Positions 8,567 through 17,279 of a stretch of DNA of 33,696 bases are shown here, piece after piece; position 1 is the stretch's first letter; each line of letters begins with the position of its first letter. The DNA comes from Pseudomonas fluorescens (GTDB taxonomy: Bacteria; Pseudomonadota; Gammaproteobacteria; Pseudomonadales; Pseudomonadaceae): NCBI RefSeq assembly GCF_000802965.1, contig NZ_JSAK01000021.1:1-33696 (forward strand). Reading direction: 5' to 3'. A program made the translations under genes and the position numbers. The notes below the pieces were generated by a model. That model was given only the letters and a program-made list of their open reading frames with translations, was not told where the DNA came from and did not search any database.

Positions 8567-8580
8567 AGGGCAGTCATACC

Positions 8581-8660
8581 TGTAGGAGCCGGCTTGCTGG
8601 CGATAGCGGTGAGTCAGGCGCAGTTGATGCGCCGCTATCGCCAGCAAGCCAGCTCCTACA
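8581..8660. repeat. REP doublet (REPIN), second sequence family
   Basis: Arms at 8581-8609 and 8632-8660 are reverse complements over 29 bases with one mismatch, around a 22-base loop. They share the TGTAGGAGC core with the other REPs, but continue as the GGCTTGCTGGCGATAGCGG type, a distinct family. The element starts 15 bases after the porin stop. Confidence 0.9.
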
Positions 8661-8749
8661 GATGTCAGCGCTTTTGGAAATTAGCCCGGGCGGGGGACAT
8701 TTTGATGGGCTGCTACGCTTAACCCGTCATCCAAGCAGACATCAGCCCC

Positions 8750-10249
8750 ATGACCGTACGCCGCACTCCACATCCTTCAGGCAGCGCCGGACGGCCGGAG
8801 ATCCTGGTGATCCTCGGCAGTTGCCTGACGGTCATCGCGATTCTCAGCATCGTGACTTTTCTGCTCATCCGTGAACACGCCAACGCCCAACAGGCCGCCA
8901 CGCGCAGCGCCACCACTATCGCCGAGTTGATCGACGCTGACGTGCTGCGCACGGTGGAACTCTATGACCTGACTCTTCAGGGCTTGATCGCCGCTGCGCA
9001 ACGGGATGATCTCAAGCAGGTTTCAGCGCAAATCCGCCACCTGGTGCTCTTCGACCGCTCCACCACCGCACGCTACAAGGGCGACATTCTGTTGCTCGAC
9101 AAGCACGGCGAAGTGCTCGCCGATTCGTCGCTGATCGAACCCAAACCGGGTAATTTTGCCGACCGCGATTATTTCCTCGCCCACACCCACAACCGTGACA
9201 CCGGCATGTTCATCAGCCGCCCGTTCAAGCCGCATTGCGACTGCGCCTACAGCGACGAATGGCAAATCAGCTTGAGCCGGCGCATTTCCTCGGCCACCGG
9301 TGAGTTTCTCGGGGTGGCGGTGGCCTCGATGCGCCTGGCCTATTTCGATCAGTTGTTCAACAGCCTGGATATCGGCACCGGCAGCACGCTGGCGATCATC
9401 AACGATGACGGCATCCTGTTGGCGAAAAAACCGTTTCTGGAAGACAACTCGCTCGGTAAAAGCTTCGCCGATCGCCCAAACGTCGCACGCTTGCTTCGAG
9501 AGGGTAGCGGCAGCTTTGATGGCGTGTCGAGCGTCGACCAGCGGCGACGCCTGTACACCTTCAGCCGGGTTGGCAATTTGCCGCTCACGGTTATCGTCGC
9601 CCTCTCCAGTGATGAAGTTTTCGCTGCCTGGAAGCGCACGGCGATCGTGATCAGCGGTGCCACCGGCGTCTTGTGCATCGGCCTGCTGTGGCTGACCTGG
9701 CTGCTCTGCCGCGAACTGCGCCTGCGCCACGACGCCGAGCAGGAGCTGTCGCAGCTGGCCGCTACCGACGCCTTGACCGGTGTCGCCAACCGCCGAACCC
9801 TTGACCATACGCTGCGTCATGAGTGGTTTCGTGCGCAACGTTCCGGTAAACCGATGTCGGTGCTGATGATCGACGCCGATCACTTCAAGGCATTCAATGA
9901 TAGTCATGGTCATCAGGGCGGTGACGAGGCTCTGCGAATGCTGGCCGATGTCATCACCGCCAACGTCCATCGCCCAGCGGATCTGGTGGCCCGCTATGGG
10001 GGCGAGGAGTTTTCGGTGATCCTCGCCGAAACCGACAGCAGAGGCGCACAGAAGATTGCCGAGCAGATCCGTGCGCAGGTAGAGCAGTTGCCGTTGGTCG
10101 CAAGAGATGAATTGCCGATGACGGTGAGTATCGGGATCAGCACCTGGACGACAGCGAGCGATATCAGCCTGGAACAACTGTTGTTTGACGCAGACAAGGC
10201 GCTTTATCAAGCCAAGGAACGGGGGCGAAATCGGGTGGTTACCGCCTGA
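8750..10249 (+). CDS. membrane diguanylate cyclase with periplasmic sensor (PDC/Cache-like) domain
   Basis: 499 residues. TM1 (about 17-40) and TM2 (about 299-321) flank a periplasmic region of some 250 residues of the PDC/Cache type (DRDYFLAHTHNRDTGMFIS). The cytoplasmic GGDEF domain begins at DALTGVANRR and has the metal and substrate residues in IDADHFKAFND and the active-site GGEEF at 417-421, so it should make cyclic di-GMP from two GTP. The inhibitory site RxxD (R408-D411) is present five residues before GGEEF, so product inhibition is expected. No EAL domain follows. A HCDC cluster (162-165) in the sensor could bind a metal or form a disulfide. The ATG lacks a clear Shine-Dalgarno. Confidence 0.93.
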   Translation: MTVRRTPHPSGSAGRPEILVILGSCLTVIAILSIVTFLLIREHANAQQAATRSATTIAELIDADVLRTVELYDLTLQGLIAAAQRDDLKQVSAQIRHLVLFDRSTTARYKGDILLLDKHGEVLADSSLIEPKPGNFADRDYFLAHTHNRDTGMFISRPFKPHCDCAYSDEWQISLSRRISSATGEFLGVAVASMRLAYFDQLFNSLDIGTGSTLAIINDDGILLAKKPFLEDNSLGKSFADRPNVARLLREGSGSFDGVSSVDQRRRLYTFSRVGNLPLTVIVALSSDEVFAAWKRTAIVISGATGVLCIGLLWLTWLLCRELRLRHDAEQELSQLAATDALTGVANRRTLDHTLRHEWFRAQRSGKPMSVLMIDADHFKAFNDSHGHQGGDEALRMLADVITANVHRPADLVARYGGEEFSVILAETDSRGAQKIAEQIRAQVEQLPLVARDELPMTVSIGISTWTTASDISLEQLLFDADKALYQAKERGRNRVVTA

Positions 10250-10254
10250 AAAGC

Positions 10255-10357
10255 AAAGATCAAAAGATCGCAGCCTTCGGCAGCTCCTACATTGGCATGC
10301 GTTCCCTGTAGGAGCTGCCGAAGGTTCGGGCCGCGTTCGGACGATCTTTTGATCTTT
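10255..10357. repeat. REP doublet (REPIN) with an asymmetric right arm
   Basis: The inner arms (CCTTCGGCAGCTCCTACA and its complement) and the outer ends (AGATCAAAAGATCG and its complement) pair perfectly. On the right side, a 17-base TTCGGGCCGCGTTCGGA segment replaces the three bases found on the left, giving a bulge. It starts six bases after the cyclase stop, between convergent dgc and lpxC genes. Confidence 0.85.
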
Positions 10358-10372
10358 CAATTCACCAGGCAT

Positions 10373-10406
10373 AAAAAAAGGCCACCCGAAGGCAGCCTTT
10401 AAAAAA
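10373..10406 (-). terminator. terminator of lpxC, probably usable in both directions
   Basis: On the minus strand AAAGGCTGCC, a TTCG loop and GGTGGCCTTT form a stem with two central mismatches, followed by a T run (A run at 10373-10379 on the plus strand). An A run also lies on the other side, so it may also stop plus-strand transcripts from the cyclase gene. It begins 18 bases after the lpxC stop. Confidence 0.85.
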
Positions 10407-10423
10407 CTAGAGAGGTTTTTTAC

Positions 10424-11335
10424 TTACACGGCCGCAACAGGACGCATGTAAGAGATCGGTGCAGTGCTGGCGTCTTCGAAAGTCACGACTTCCCAAGCAT
10501 CTGTCTGCTCAATCAACTTGCGCAGCAGCTGGTTGTTCAATGCATGTCCGGACTTGAAGCCCTTGAACTCACCAATCAGGCTATTGCCCAGCAGGTAGAG
10601 GTCACCAATTGCATCGAGGATTTTGTGCTTCACGAATTCGTCTTCATAGCGAAGGCCGTCTTCGTTCAGTACACCATCCGCGTCGACCACAATAGCGTTT
10701 TCAACGCTGCCGCCGAGTGCGAGGTTGTGCTTGCGCAGGTACTCGATGTCACTCATGAAACCAAAGGTACGGGCGCGGCTGACTTCTTTTACGAACGAAG
10801 TACTGGAAAAATCCACGCTTGCACTTTGTGTGCGGTCACGGAAAACCGGGTGATCGAAATCGATCTCGAAGCTCACCTTGAAACCTTCGAAAGGGACGAA
10901 AGTGGCGCGCTTGTCGCCGTCTTCCACTGTCACTTCACGCAGGATGCGGATGAACTTCTTGGCGGCGTCCTGTTCTTCCAGGCCAGCCGACTGAATCAGA
11001 AATACGAAGGGTCCAGCGCTACCATCCATGATCGGGACTTCGGACGCGGAGAGCTCGACGTAGGCGTTATCGATGCCCAGGCCAGCCATGGCCGAGAGCA
11101 AGTGCTCCACCGTATCCACTTTGGTGTCACCGTTGACCAACGTGGTCGACATCGTGGTTTCACCAACGTTTTCCGCGCGGGCAGGAATCTGCACCGCAGG
11201 GTCCAGGTCGGCACGAACAAACACGATGCCGGTGTCGACAGGCGCAGGCTTGAGGGTCAGGTAGACCTTCTCCCCGGAGTGCAGACCTACACCTGTGGCA
11301 CGGATAATATTTTTCAGTGTGCGTTGTTTAATCAT
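10424..11335 (-). CDS. lpxC: UDP-3-O-acyl-N-acetylglucosamine deacetylase LpxC
   Basis: 303 residues, the same length as P. aeruginosa LpxC. This cytoplasmic zinc enzyme removes acetate from UDP-3-O-acyl-GlcNAc, the committed step of lipid A synthesis. The zinc ligands H78 (VEHLLSAMAGLGIDN), H237 and D241 (KHKILDAIGDL) are present, as is the catalytic H264 (SGHALNNQLL). It is the last gene of the dcw cluster, 112 bases after ftsZ. It has its own extended -10 promoter in that gap and a terminator just after the stop, so it can be expressed separately from ftsZ. Confidence 0.98.
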   Translation of the reverse strand: MIKQRTLKNIIRATGVGLHSGEKVYLTLKPAPVDTGIVFVRADLDPAVQIPARAENVGETTMSTTLVNGDTKVDTVEHLLSAMAGLGIDNAYVELSASEVPIMDGSAGPFVFLIQSAGLEEQDAAKKFIRILREVTVEDGDKRATFVPFEGFKVSFEIDFDHPVFRDRTQSASVDFSSTSFVKEVSRARTFGFMSDIEYLRKHNLALGGSVENAIVVDADGVLNEDGLRYEDEFVKHKILDAIGDLYLLGNSLIGEFKGFKSGHALNNQLLRKLIEQTDAWEVVTFEDASTAPISYMRPVAAV

Positions 11336-11387
11336 GGCTTGGGCCGCTTCAGCGCAAATTGCGAACTGGTATCAACAAAGGCTGGCG

Positions 11388-11396
11388 ATGATAGCA
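11388..11396 (-). promoter_or_regulatory. extended -10 promoter of lpxC
   Basis: The minus strand reads TGCTATCAT here: an extended -10 (TG, one base, then TATCAT at 11393-11388). No strong -35 is visible at 17 bases (TGTTCA is the best match), as is usual for extended -10 promoters. Transcription would begin near 11380, giving a leader of about 45 bases before the lpxC ATG. Confidence 0.55.
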
Positions 11397-11447
11397 GACC
11401 ACGCCTTTGCTGAACACCAATCACCTTCATAGCCCTGATACATTTCA

Positions 11448-12641
11448 TCAATCGGCCTGACGACGCAGGAATGCCGGGATGTCCAGGTAGTCCAGATCAT
11501 CTTGCGGATTCATCTTCGCGGCAGTCGCAGCACCGGCCTGAGCCTGGTTGCGCATGACGGTCGGACGGTCCAGGTCACGGTAGTTCACCGCTGGAGCTTC
11601 CTGACGAACAGGGGCTTGTTGTTGTGGCTGCGAAGCCATCGAGGTGTGAACGGTATTGTCGATGACCTTCACAGGCTTCTCGATTTTAGCGCCCAGACCG
11701 GTCGCAACAACAGTCACGTGCAGCTCGTCGCGCATGTCCGGGTCGATAACGGTGCCGACCTTGACCATGGCGTGCTCGGAAGCGAAGGCTTCGATGATGC
11801 TACCCACGTCGGAGTACTCACCCAGGGACAGGTCAGGACCGGCGGTGATGTTCACCAGGATGCCGCGTGCACCTTGCAGGTTCACGTCTTCCAGCAACGG
11901 GTTGCGGATTGCAGCTTCAGTGGCTTCACGCGCACGGTTCGGACCGCTGGCGCAGCCAGTGCCCATCATCGCCATGCCCATTTCGCTCATCACGGTACGA
12001 ACGTCAGCGAAGTCGACGTTGATCATGCCCGGACGCTTGATGATGTCGGAAATACCGCGAACGGCACCGGCCAGTACATCGTCAGCCTTGGCGAAAGCCG
12101 ACAGCAGGCTGGCGTCTTTACCGAGGATGGTCAGCAGCTTCTCGTTGGGAATGGTGATCAACGAGTCGACGCTTTCGGACAGCAGACGGATGCCTTCATC
12201 GGCGATCTGCATGCGCTTGCGACCTTCGAACGGGAACGGACGAGTCACCACCGCAACGGTGAGGATGCCCATTTCCTTGGCCACTTCAGCAATGATTGGC
12301 GCAGCACCGGTACCGGTACCACCGCCCATGCCAGTGGTGATGAACACCATGTTGGTGCCCTGCAGGACTTCGGCAATGCGCTCACGATCTTCGAGAGCGG
12401 CCTGACGACCTACTTCAGGGTTGGCGCCGGCGCCCAGACCTTTGGTCACACCGGTACCCAGTTGGAGGATGGTCCGCGCGCCAATGCTTTTGAGCGCCTG
12501 GGCATCAGTGTTGGCGCAGATGAACTCAACGCCTTCAATGTTGCTCTTGACCATGTGATTCACGGCGTTGCCACCGCCACCGCCAACACCGATAACTTTG
12601 ATTACCGGGCTTGCGGGGATGTTGTCTACGAGTTCGAACAT
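11448..12641 (-). CDS. ftsZ: cell division GTPase FtsZ
   Basis: 397 residues, a full-length tubulin-like GTPase that polymerises into the Z ring at mid-cell. Visible motifs are the nucleotide-binding GVGGGGGNAVNHM loop (18-30), the tubulin signature GGGTGTG (106-112) and the T7 catalytic loop N208-D210-D213 in INVDFADV. A flexible Gln/Ala-rich linker (about 318-380) leads to the conserved tail LDYLDIPAFLRRQAD, which binds FtsA and ZipA. The ATG has a strong GGAGAGGG site. It follows ftsA after 78 bases, the first sizeable gap in the cluster, which may hold an extra promoter. Confidence 0.99.
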   Translation of the reverse strand: MFELVDNIPASPVIKVIGVGGGGGNAVNHMVKSNIEGVEFICANTDAQALKSIGARTILQLGTGVTKGLGAGANPEVGRQAALEDRERIAEVLQGTNMVFITTGMGGGTGTGAAPIIAEVAKEMGILTVAVVTRPFPFEGRKRMQIADEGIRLLSESVDSLITIPNEKLLTILGKDASLLSAFAKADDVLAGAVRGISDIIKRPGMINVDFADVRTVMSEMGMAMMGTGCASGPNRAREATEAAIRNPLLEDVNLQGARGILVNITAGPDLSLGEYSDVGSIIEAFASEHAMVKVGTVIDPDMRDELHVTVVATGLGAKIEKPVKVIDNTVHTSMASQPQQQAPVRQEAPAVNYRDLDRPTVMRNQAQAGAATAAKMNPQDDLDYLDIPAFLRRQAD

Positions 12642-12688
12642 TTTCCCTCTCCTTTACGTTCTCTAGTTTTTTCGCCTACTGCCTGTAT

Positions 12689-12702
12689 CTACAACGATGT
12701 AG
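12689..12702. other. short palindrome in the ftsA-ftsZ gap
   Basis: CTACAACGATGTAG is a 5-base perfect inverted repeat (CTACA/TGTAG) with a four-base loop, 48 bases upstream of the ftsZ start. The gap also holds weak promoter-like motifs. It may be an ftsZ leader hairpin or operator, but such short palindromes also occur by chance. Confidence 0.25.
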
Positions 12703-12719
12703 CGGTGCTGCGGTAAATC

Positions 12720-13979
12720 TTAAAAATTGCCCTGGACCCAGCTCTTGATGCGATCGAGCAAGGCGCCTTTCGGTTCTTCGTTGCTGTAGCTGTCACGGCT
12801 GCCGATACCCGAGAACGAAATGCCGTCGGATTGCTTCTGCAGGCCGTACATCAACAGGCCAACGCCGGTGGAATAAATCGGGTTGCGGACCACGTCATCC
12901 AGGCCCTTCACGCCATGCGGAACGCCCAGGCGCACCGGCATGTGGAAGATTTCTTCGGCCAGTTCAGTGGCGCCTTCCATCTTCGCGGTACCGCCGGTCA
13001 GGACGATGCCGGCCGGGATCAGGTCTTCGTAGCCGCTGCGGCGCAGTTCGGCCTGGATCAGCGTGAACAGCTCGTCGTAACGCGGCTCGACCACTTCGGC
13101 CAGGGCCTGACGGGACAGCTCGCGTGGTGGACGGTCGCCGACGCTTGGGACCTTGATGGTTTCACCGGCGCCAGCCAGCTTGGCCAGGGCGCAGGCGTAG
13201 CGGATCTTTATTTCTTCGGCGTACTGGGTCGGGGTGCGCAACGCCATGGCGATGTCGTTGGTCACCTGATCGCCCGCAATCGGGATCACCGCGGTGTGGC
13301 GGATTGCGCCTTCGGTGAAGATCGCGATGTCGGTGGTGCCGCCGCCGATGTCCACCAGGCACACGCCCAGTTCTTTCTCGTCGTCGGTCAGTACCGAGTA
13401 GGCCGAGGCCAGTTGCTCAAGAATGATGTCGTCGATTTCCAGACCGCAGCGACGCACGCATTTTTCAATGTTCTGTGCGGCGTTGACGGCGCAGGTAACC
13501 ACGTGAACCTTGGCTTCCAGACGCACGCCGGACATGCCCAGTGGCTCGCGGACGCCTTCCTGGTTATCGATCACGTAATCCTGCGGCAGGGTGTGCAGTA
13601 CACGCTGATCAGCCGGGATCGCCACGGCCTGGGCGGCGTCGAGGACGCGCTCAAGGTCGGCGGAGCTGACTTCGCGATCACGAATCGCCACGATGCCGTG
13701 GGAGTTCAGGCTGCGAATGTGATTGCCGGCCACACCGACGAACGCCGAGTGGATGCGGCAGCCAGCCATCAGCTGCGCTTCTTCGATCGCGCGCTGGATC
13801 GACTGCACGGTGGACTCGATGTTCACCACCACGCCTTTCTTCAGGCCACGGGACGGATGGGTACCGATCCCGACGATTTCCAGCGTGCCGTCGTCCGCAA
13901 CCTCGCCTACCAGCGCCACCACCTTGGAGGTGCCGATATCGAGACCGACGATCATTTTGCCGCTTTGCACGTTTGCCAT
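12720..13979 (-). CDS. ftsA: cell division protein FtsA
   Basis: 419 residues, an actin-fold ATPase that anchors FtsZ to the inner membrane and recruits later division proteins. The phosphate-binding motifs are present: VGLDIGTSKVVALVGE (11-26), CLVDIGGGTTDIAIF (about 207) and VLTGGTAKMEG (about 337). The C-terminal amphipathic helix LLDRIKSWVQGNF (407-419) is the membrane-targeting sequence. The ATG is preceded by GAGGCAGGA. The gene starts 15 bases after ftsQ, as in other Pseudomonas dcw clusters, and is transcribed together with it. Confidence 0.99.
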   Translation of the reverse strand: MANVQSGKMIVGLDIGTSKVVALVGEVADDGTLEIVGIGTHPSRGLKKGVVVNIESTVQSIQRAIEEAQLMAGCRIHSAFVGVAGNHIRSLNSHGIVAIRDREVSSADLERVLDAAQAVAIPADQRVLHTLPQDYVIDNQEGVREPLGMSGVRLEAKVHVVTCAVNAAQNIEKCVRRCGLEIDDIILEQLASAYSVLTDDEKELGVCLVDIGGGTTDIAIFTEGAIRHTAVIPIAGDQVTNDIAMALRTPTQYAEEIKIRYACALAKLAGAGETIKVPSVGDRPPRELSRQALAEVVEPRYDELFTLIQAELRRSGYEDLIPAGIVLTGGTAKMEGATELAEEIFHMPVRLGVPHGVKGLDDVVRNPIYSTGVGLLMYGLQKQSDGISFSGIGSRDSYSNEEPKGALLDRIKSWVQGNF

Positions 13980-13994
13980 GGGTCCTGCCTCTTC

Positions 13995-14861
13995 TTAATT
14001 CTTCGCGACAGCGGGTTGGGCTGCCGTGGGCGCTACAGGTTCCCGCCAGCCAACAGCGAGGCCGTTGGCGTAGCGCAGATCGATGCGCGCAATGTTCGTA
14101 ATCTGTTCTTTGAGCGTCTTGTCATAGATGGCAATGAAGCGGCGCATCTTTTCCACCAGGTTGCCGCGTCCCAGCAACAGTTCGATCCCGGGACCCGCGC
14201 TGCCGGGGCCGGTGGTCAGGAACCAGCTGCCGCGTTCACGCAACTCCAGGCGTGCAATCGAGAAGCCCAGCGGCCTGAGCATCTGGCTCAGCACCTGGTA
14301 TTGCTGCATCACTTGCTGTTGAGCCCGTTGTGGACCAAACAGCTGAGGCAAGTGTTCGTAGTTCGCCAGCTCGCGCGGGGTGAACGCCTGGCCCTGGTTG
14401 TTCAACAACGACTCGTCGCCCCAACGGGCCACCGGCAGTTGTTCTTCCAGGAGGATCACCACTTGATCCGGCCACACCCGACGCACTTCGGCGTGGGCAA
14501 TCCATGGCATCGTTTCCAGCTCGGTGCGCATGCTCGCCAGGTCGATGGTGAAGAAGCTCGACGCCACGTACGGGGCGATCCGCTGCTGCACCGCTTGCTG
14601 GCTGATGTAGCTCAAGTCGCCCTGCACGTTGATCTTGGTGATCGGCCGGTCGGCGTATGGCAGCAAACGCTGCGCGCCTTCATAAGTACCGAACCCCAGC
14701 GCAACCAGCAGCACTGGCCAGAACACGGCTTTGAGAAAACCAAAATTGGCTTTCGGCAGGCGCGCAGACATCGGCTCTTTGGCCACCATTCGGCTGGCAC
14801 CCCGCGGCACCGGCTTGCGGCCGGGAGCGGGTGGCTGATGACGAAGCTGAGCGCCTTGCAT
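13995..14861 (-). CDS. ftsQ: cell division protein FtsQ
   Basis: 288 residues from ATG 14861, chosen because the longer open frame (to 14936) only overlaps ddlB, and GAGG lies about eight bases before this ATG. It has a basic proline-rich cytoplasmic tail, one membrane helix (about 43-62, AVFWPVLLVALGFGTYEG), a POTRA domain (ITKINVQGDLSYISQQAVQQ) and a beta domain with DLRYANGLAVGWRE near the C-terminus. FtsQ joins FtsL and FtsB (encoded elsewhere) in the periplasmic divisome core. It starts four bases after the ddlB stop. Confidence 0.97.
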   Translation of the reverse strand: MQGAQLRHQPPAPGRKPVPRGASRMVAKEPMSARLPKANFGFLKAVFWPVLLVALGFGTYEGAQRLLPYADRPITKINVQGDLSYISQQAVQQRIAPYVASSFFTIDLASMRTELETMPWIAHAEVRRVWPDQVVILLEEQLPVARWGDESLLNNQGQAFTPRELANYEHLPQLFGPQRAQQQVMQQYQVLSQMLRPLGFSIARLELRERGSWFLTTGPGSAGPGIELLLGRGNLVEKMRRFIAIYDKTLKEQITNIARIDLRYANGLAVGWREPVAPTAAQPAVAKN

Positions 14862-14865
14862 GGTC

Positions 14866-15822
14866 TTAACCTCTTGCCTCAATGCTTGCGGCCAGGATTG
14901 CCAGAACCAGTTGCTGGAAATCCAGACCGGCGGCACGGGCCGCCATCGGAACCAGACTGTGGTCGGTCATGCCCGGTGCTGTATTCACTTCCAGGAACCA
15001 GAACTGCCCGTCGGCGTCCTGCATCACGTCCGCCCTGCCCCAACCGGCGATACCCAGCGCTTCACAGGCTTTCGCCGTGAGGTCCATGAGTTCCTTTTCC
15101 TTGGCGCTGTCCAGCCCGCACGGAATGCGGTACTGGGTATCGTTGGCCACGTACTTGGCGTCGTAGTCGTAGAAACTGTGCGTCGTGCCCAGGGCAATCG
15201 GAGGCAACACCTGGTCACGCAGGGTGGCGATGGTGAACTCCGGACCGTGAATCCATTGCTCGACCAACACTTGCGAATCGTAGGTACTGGCCGCTTTCCA
15301 GGCGTCGATCAATTCGGACGCGGAAGTCACTTTGGCCATACCGATACTTGAACCTTCATGGGCCGGTTTGACGATCAAAGGGAAGCCCAGTTCCGCAGCC
15401 GCAGAAATACAATCGGCCTCGGAACTCAGTACCGCATGACGTGGCGTCGGAATGCCCAGGCTGTGCCAGACCTGCTTGGTGCGCAGTTTGTCCATGGCCA
15501 GCGCCGAAGCCAGAATGCCGCTGCCGGTGTACGGAATGCCGAGGCATTCGAGCAGGCCCTGCATGCTGCCGTCTTCACCGCCGCGACCATGAAGAATGAT
15601 GAAGGCGCGATCGATCTTTTCGTTCAGCAGACGCTGCAGCAGGTCATCGCCGACGTCGAGACCGAACGCGTCCACACCCGCGCTTTGCAGCGCATCGAGA
15701 ACGGCGTTGCCCGACTTCAAGGACACTTCGCGCTCGGCACTTTTGCCGCCGAACAGCACGGCGACACGGCCGAAGTCTTTCGGCGCGACAGTGGAGACGA
15801 GGTTGGCGTAAGCAGCAGTCAT
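14866..15822 (-). CDS. ddlB: D-alanine--D-alanine ligase
   Basis: 318 residues, cytoplasmic ATP-grasp enzyme that joins two D-alanines for MurF. Motifs: VLFGGKSAEREVSLKSG (N-terminal substrate site with the catalytic Glu), HGRGGEDGSMQGLLE, the ATP-grasp core PLIVKPAHEGSSIGMAKV, and FLEVNTAPGMTDHSLVP with metal and nucleotide ligands. The start overlaps the murC stop as ATGA, with GGGGAAG upstream, so translation is probably coupled. Confidence 0.97.
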   Translation of the reverse strand: MTAAYANLVSTVAPKDFGRVAVLFGGKSAEREVSLKSGNAVLDALQSAGVDAFGLDVGDDLLQRLLNEKIDRAFIILHGRGGEDGSMQGLLECLGIPYTGSGILASALAMDKLRTKQVWHSLGIPTPRHAVLSSEADCISAAAELGFPLIVKPAHEGSSIGMAKVTSASELIDAWKAASTYDSQVLVEQWIHGPEFTIATLRDQVLPPIALGTTHSFYDYDAKYVANDTQYRIPCGLDSAKEKELMDLTAKACEALGIAGWGRADVMQDADGQFWFLEVNTAPGMTDHSLVPMAARAAGLDFQQLVLAILAASIEARG

Positions 15823-17279
15823 TTCAACTTCCCCTTCACCGGTGCAGCAACGGCGCCGGCGAACAACTCACTTTTCAACAGTTTTGGTGCGAGACCGCCG
15901 ATATCACCGGCGCCCTGGCACAGCAGAATGTCGCCAGCACGCAACAGCGGCTTGACGATAGGCGCGAGGTCGACACCACGTTCGATGTAGATCGGGTCAA
16001 GCTGACCGCGCTGACGGATGCTGTTGCACAGCTTGCGGCTGTCGGCGCCCGGAATCGGTTCTTCACCGGCCGGGTAGACTTCCATCAGCAGCAGCACGTT
16101 GGCGTCGGCCAGTACATTGACGAAATCGTCGTACAGGTCGCGGGTGCGGCTGTAGCGGTGCGGCTGGTAAACCATCACCAGACGACGCTCCGGCCAGCCA
16201 CCGCGTACGGCCTTGATCACGGCTGCGACTTCGGTCGGGTGGTGACCGTAGTCGTCGACCAGCATCACGTTGCCGCCGTCTACCGGCAGTTCGCCGTAGA
16301 CCTGGAAGCGTCGGCCGACACCCTGGAACCCGGACAGACCCTGGACGATGGCTTCATCGCTGACGCCTTCATCAGTAGCGATGCAAATGGTCGCCAGTGC
16401 GTTCAATACGTTGTGGTTGCCCGGCATGTTCACCGAAACATCCAGCGGCTCGCGATCGGGACGCAGCACGGTGAAGAACGTCTGCATGCCTTGCTGGCGC
16501 ACATTGATGGCGCGCACGTCGCAGTCGTCGCCGAAGCCGTAGGTAACGGTCGGACGTTTGACCTGCGGCAGGATTTCTCGCACAACCGGGTCGTCCAGGC
16601 ACACCACCGCCAAACCGTAGAACGGCAGGTTGTGCAGGAACTCGACGAAGGTTTTCTTCAGCTTGTTGAAGTCACCGTCGTAGGTCGCCATGTGGTCGGC
16701 GTCGATGTTGGTGACCACGGCCACCAGCGGCTGCAAGTGCAGGAAGCTGGCATCGCTTTCGTCGGCTTCAGCGATCAGGTAACGGCTGGTGCCGAGCTGG
16801 GCATTGGTGCCCGCGGCATTCAGACGACCACCGATGACGAACGTCGGGTCCAGGCCGCCAGCGGCAAACACCGAAGCGATCAGGCTGGTGGTGGTGGTTT
16901 TGCCATGGGTGCCGGCGACGGCGATGCCGTGGCGATAGCGCATCAGCTCCGCCAGCATCTCTGCGCGCGGCACCACCGGGATACGGCGTTCCAGTGCGGT
17001 CGCAACTTCCGGGTTGGACGTATTCACGGCGCTCGACACCACCAGCACGTCGGCGGCGGAAGCGTTCTCGGCGCGATGGCCGATGAAAATCTGCGCACCG
17101 AAAGACTCCAGGCGCTCGGTGACCGGCGAAGCTTTCAGGTCGGAACCGGACACTTCATAGCCCAGGTTCAACAACACTTCGGCAATCCCGCACATGCCCA
17201 CACCGCCGATCCCGACGAAGTGGATGCGACGGATGCGGCGCATTTCCGGATGAGGCATGGCTTTCTGATTCTCAACCAT
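15819..17279 (-). CDS. murC: UDP-N-acetylmuramate--L-alanine ligase MurC
   Basis: 486 residues from ATG 17279, chosen for the ideal GGAGGTGG site five bases upstream; the open frame reaches further but only shadows murG. It adds L-alanine to UDP-MurNAc. Visible are the Rossmann-like UDP-binding start RIHFVGIGGVGMCGIAEVL (18-36), the ATP loop GTHGKTTT (123-130), EADESDASF, and the C-terminal DDYGHHPTEV and YQPHRYSRTRD motifs. The start overlaps the end of murG by eight bases and the stop overlaps ddlB by four. Confidence 0.98.
   Translation of the reverse strand: MVENQKAMPHPEMRRIRRIHFVGIGGVGMCGIAEVLLNLGYEVSGSDLKASPVTERLESFGAQIFIGHRAENASAADVLVVSSAVNTSNPEVATALERRIPVVPRAEMLAELMRYRHGIAVAGTHGKTTTTSLIASVFAAGGLDPTFVIGGRLNAAGTNAQLGTSRYLIAEADESDASFLHLQPLVAVVTNIDADHMATYDGDFNKLKKTFVEFLHNLPFYGLAVVCLDDPVVREILPQVKRPTVTYGFGDDCDVRAINVRQQGMQTFFTVLRPDREPLDVSVNMPGNHNVLNALATICIATDEGVSDEAIVQGLSGFQGVGRRFQVYGELPVDGGNVMLVDDYGHHPTEVAAVIKAVRGGWPERRLVMVYQPHRYSRTRDLYDDFVNVLADANVLLLMEVYPAGEEPIPGADSRKLCNSIRQRGQLDPIYIERGVDLAPIVKPLLRAGDILLCQGAGDIGGLAPKLLKSELFAGAVAAPVKGKLK

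Noticed and set aside
14862..14936. Longer N-terminus for FtsQ
   Set aside because: It overlaps the conserved end of ddlB, and the ATG at 14861 is better placed after a GAGG site.
12831..15080. A 749-codon open frame on the plus strand across ftsA and ftsQ
   Set aside because: It is antisense to ftsA, ftsQ and part of ddlB, has no ribosome-binding site or recognisable domain, and its composition (rich in His, Gln, Arg) is that of a shadow frame in GC-rich DNA.
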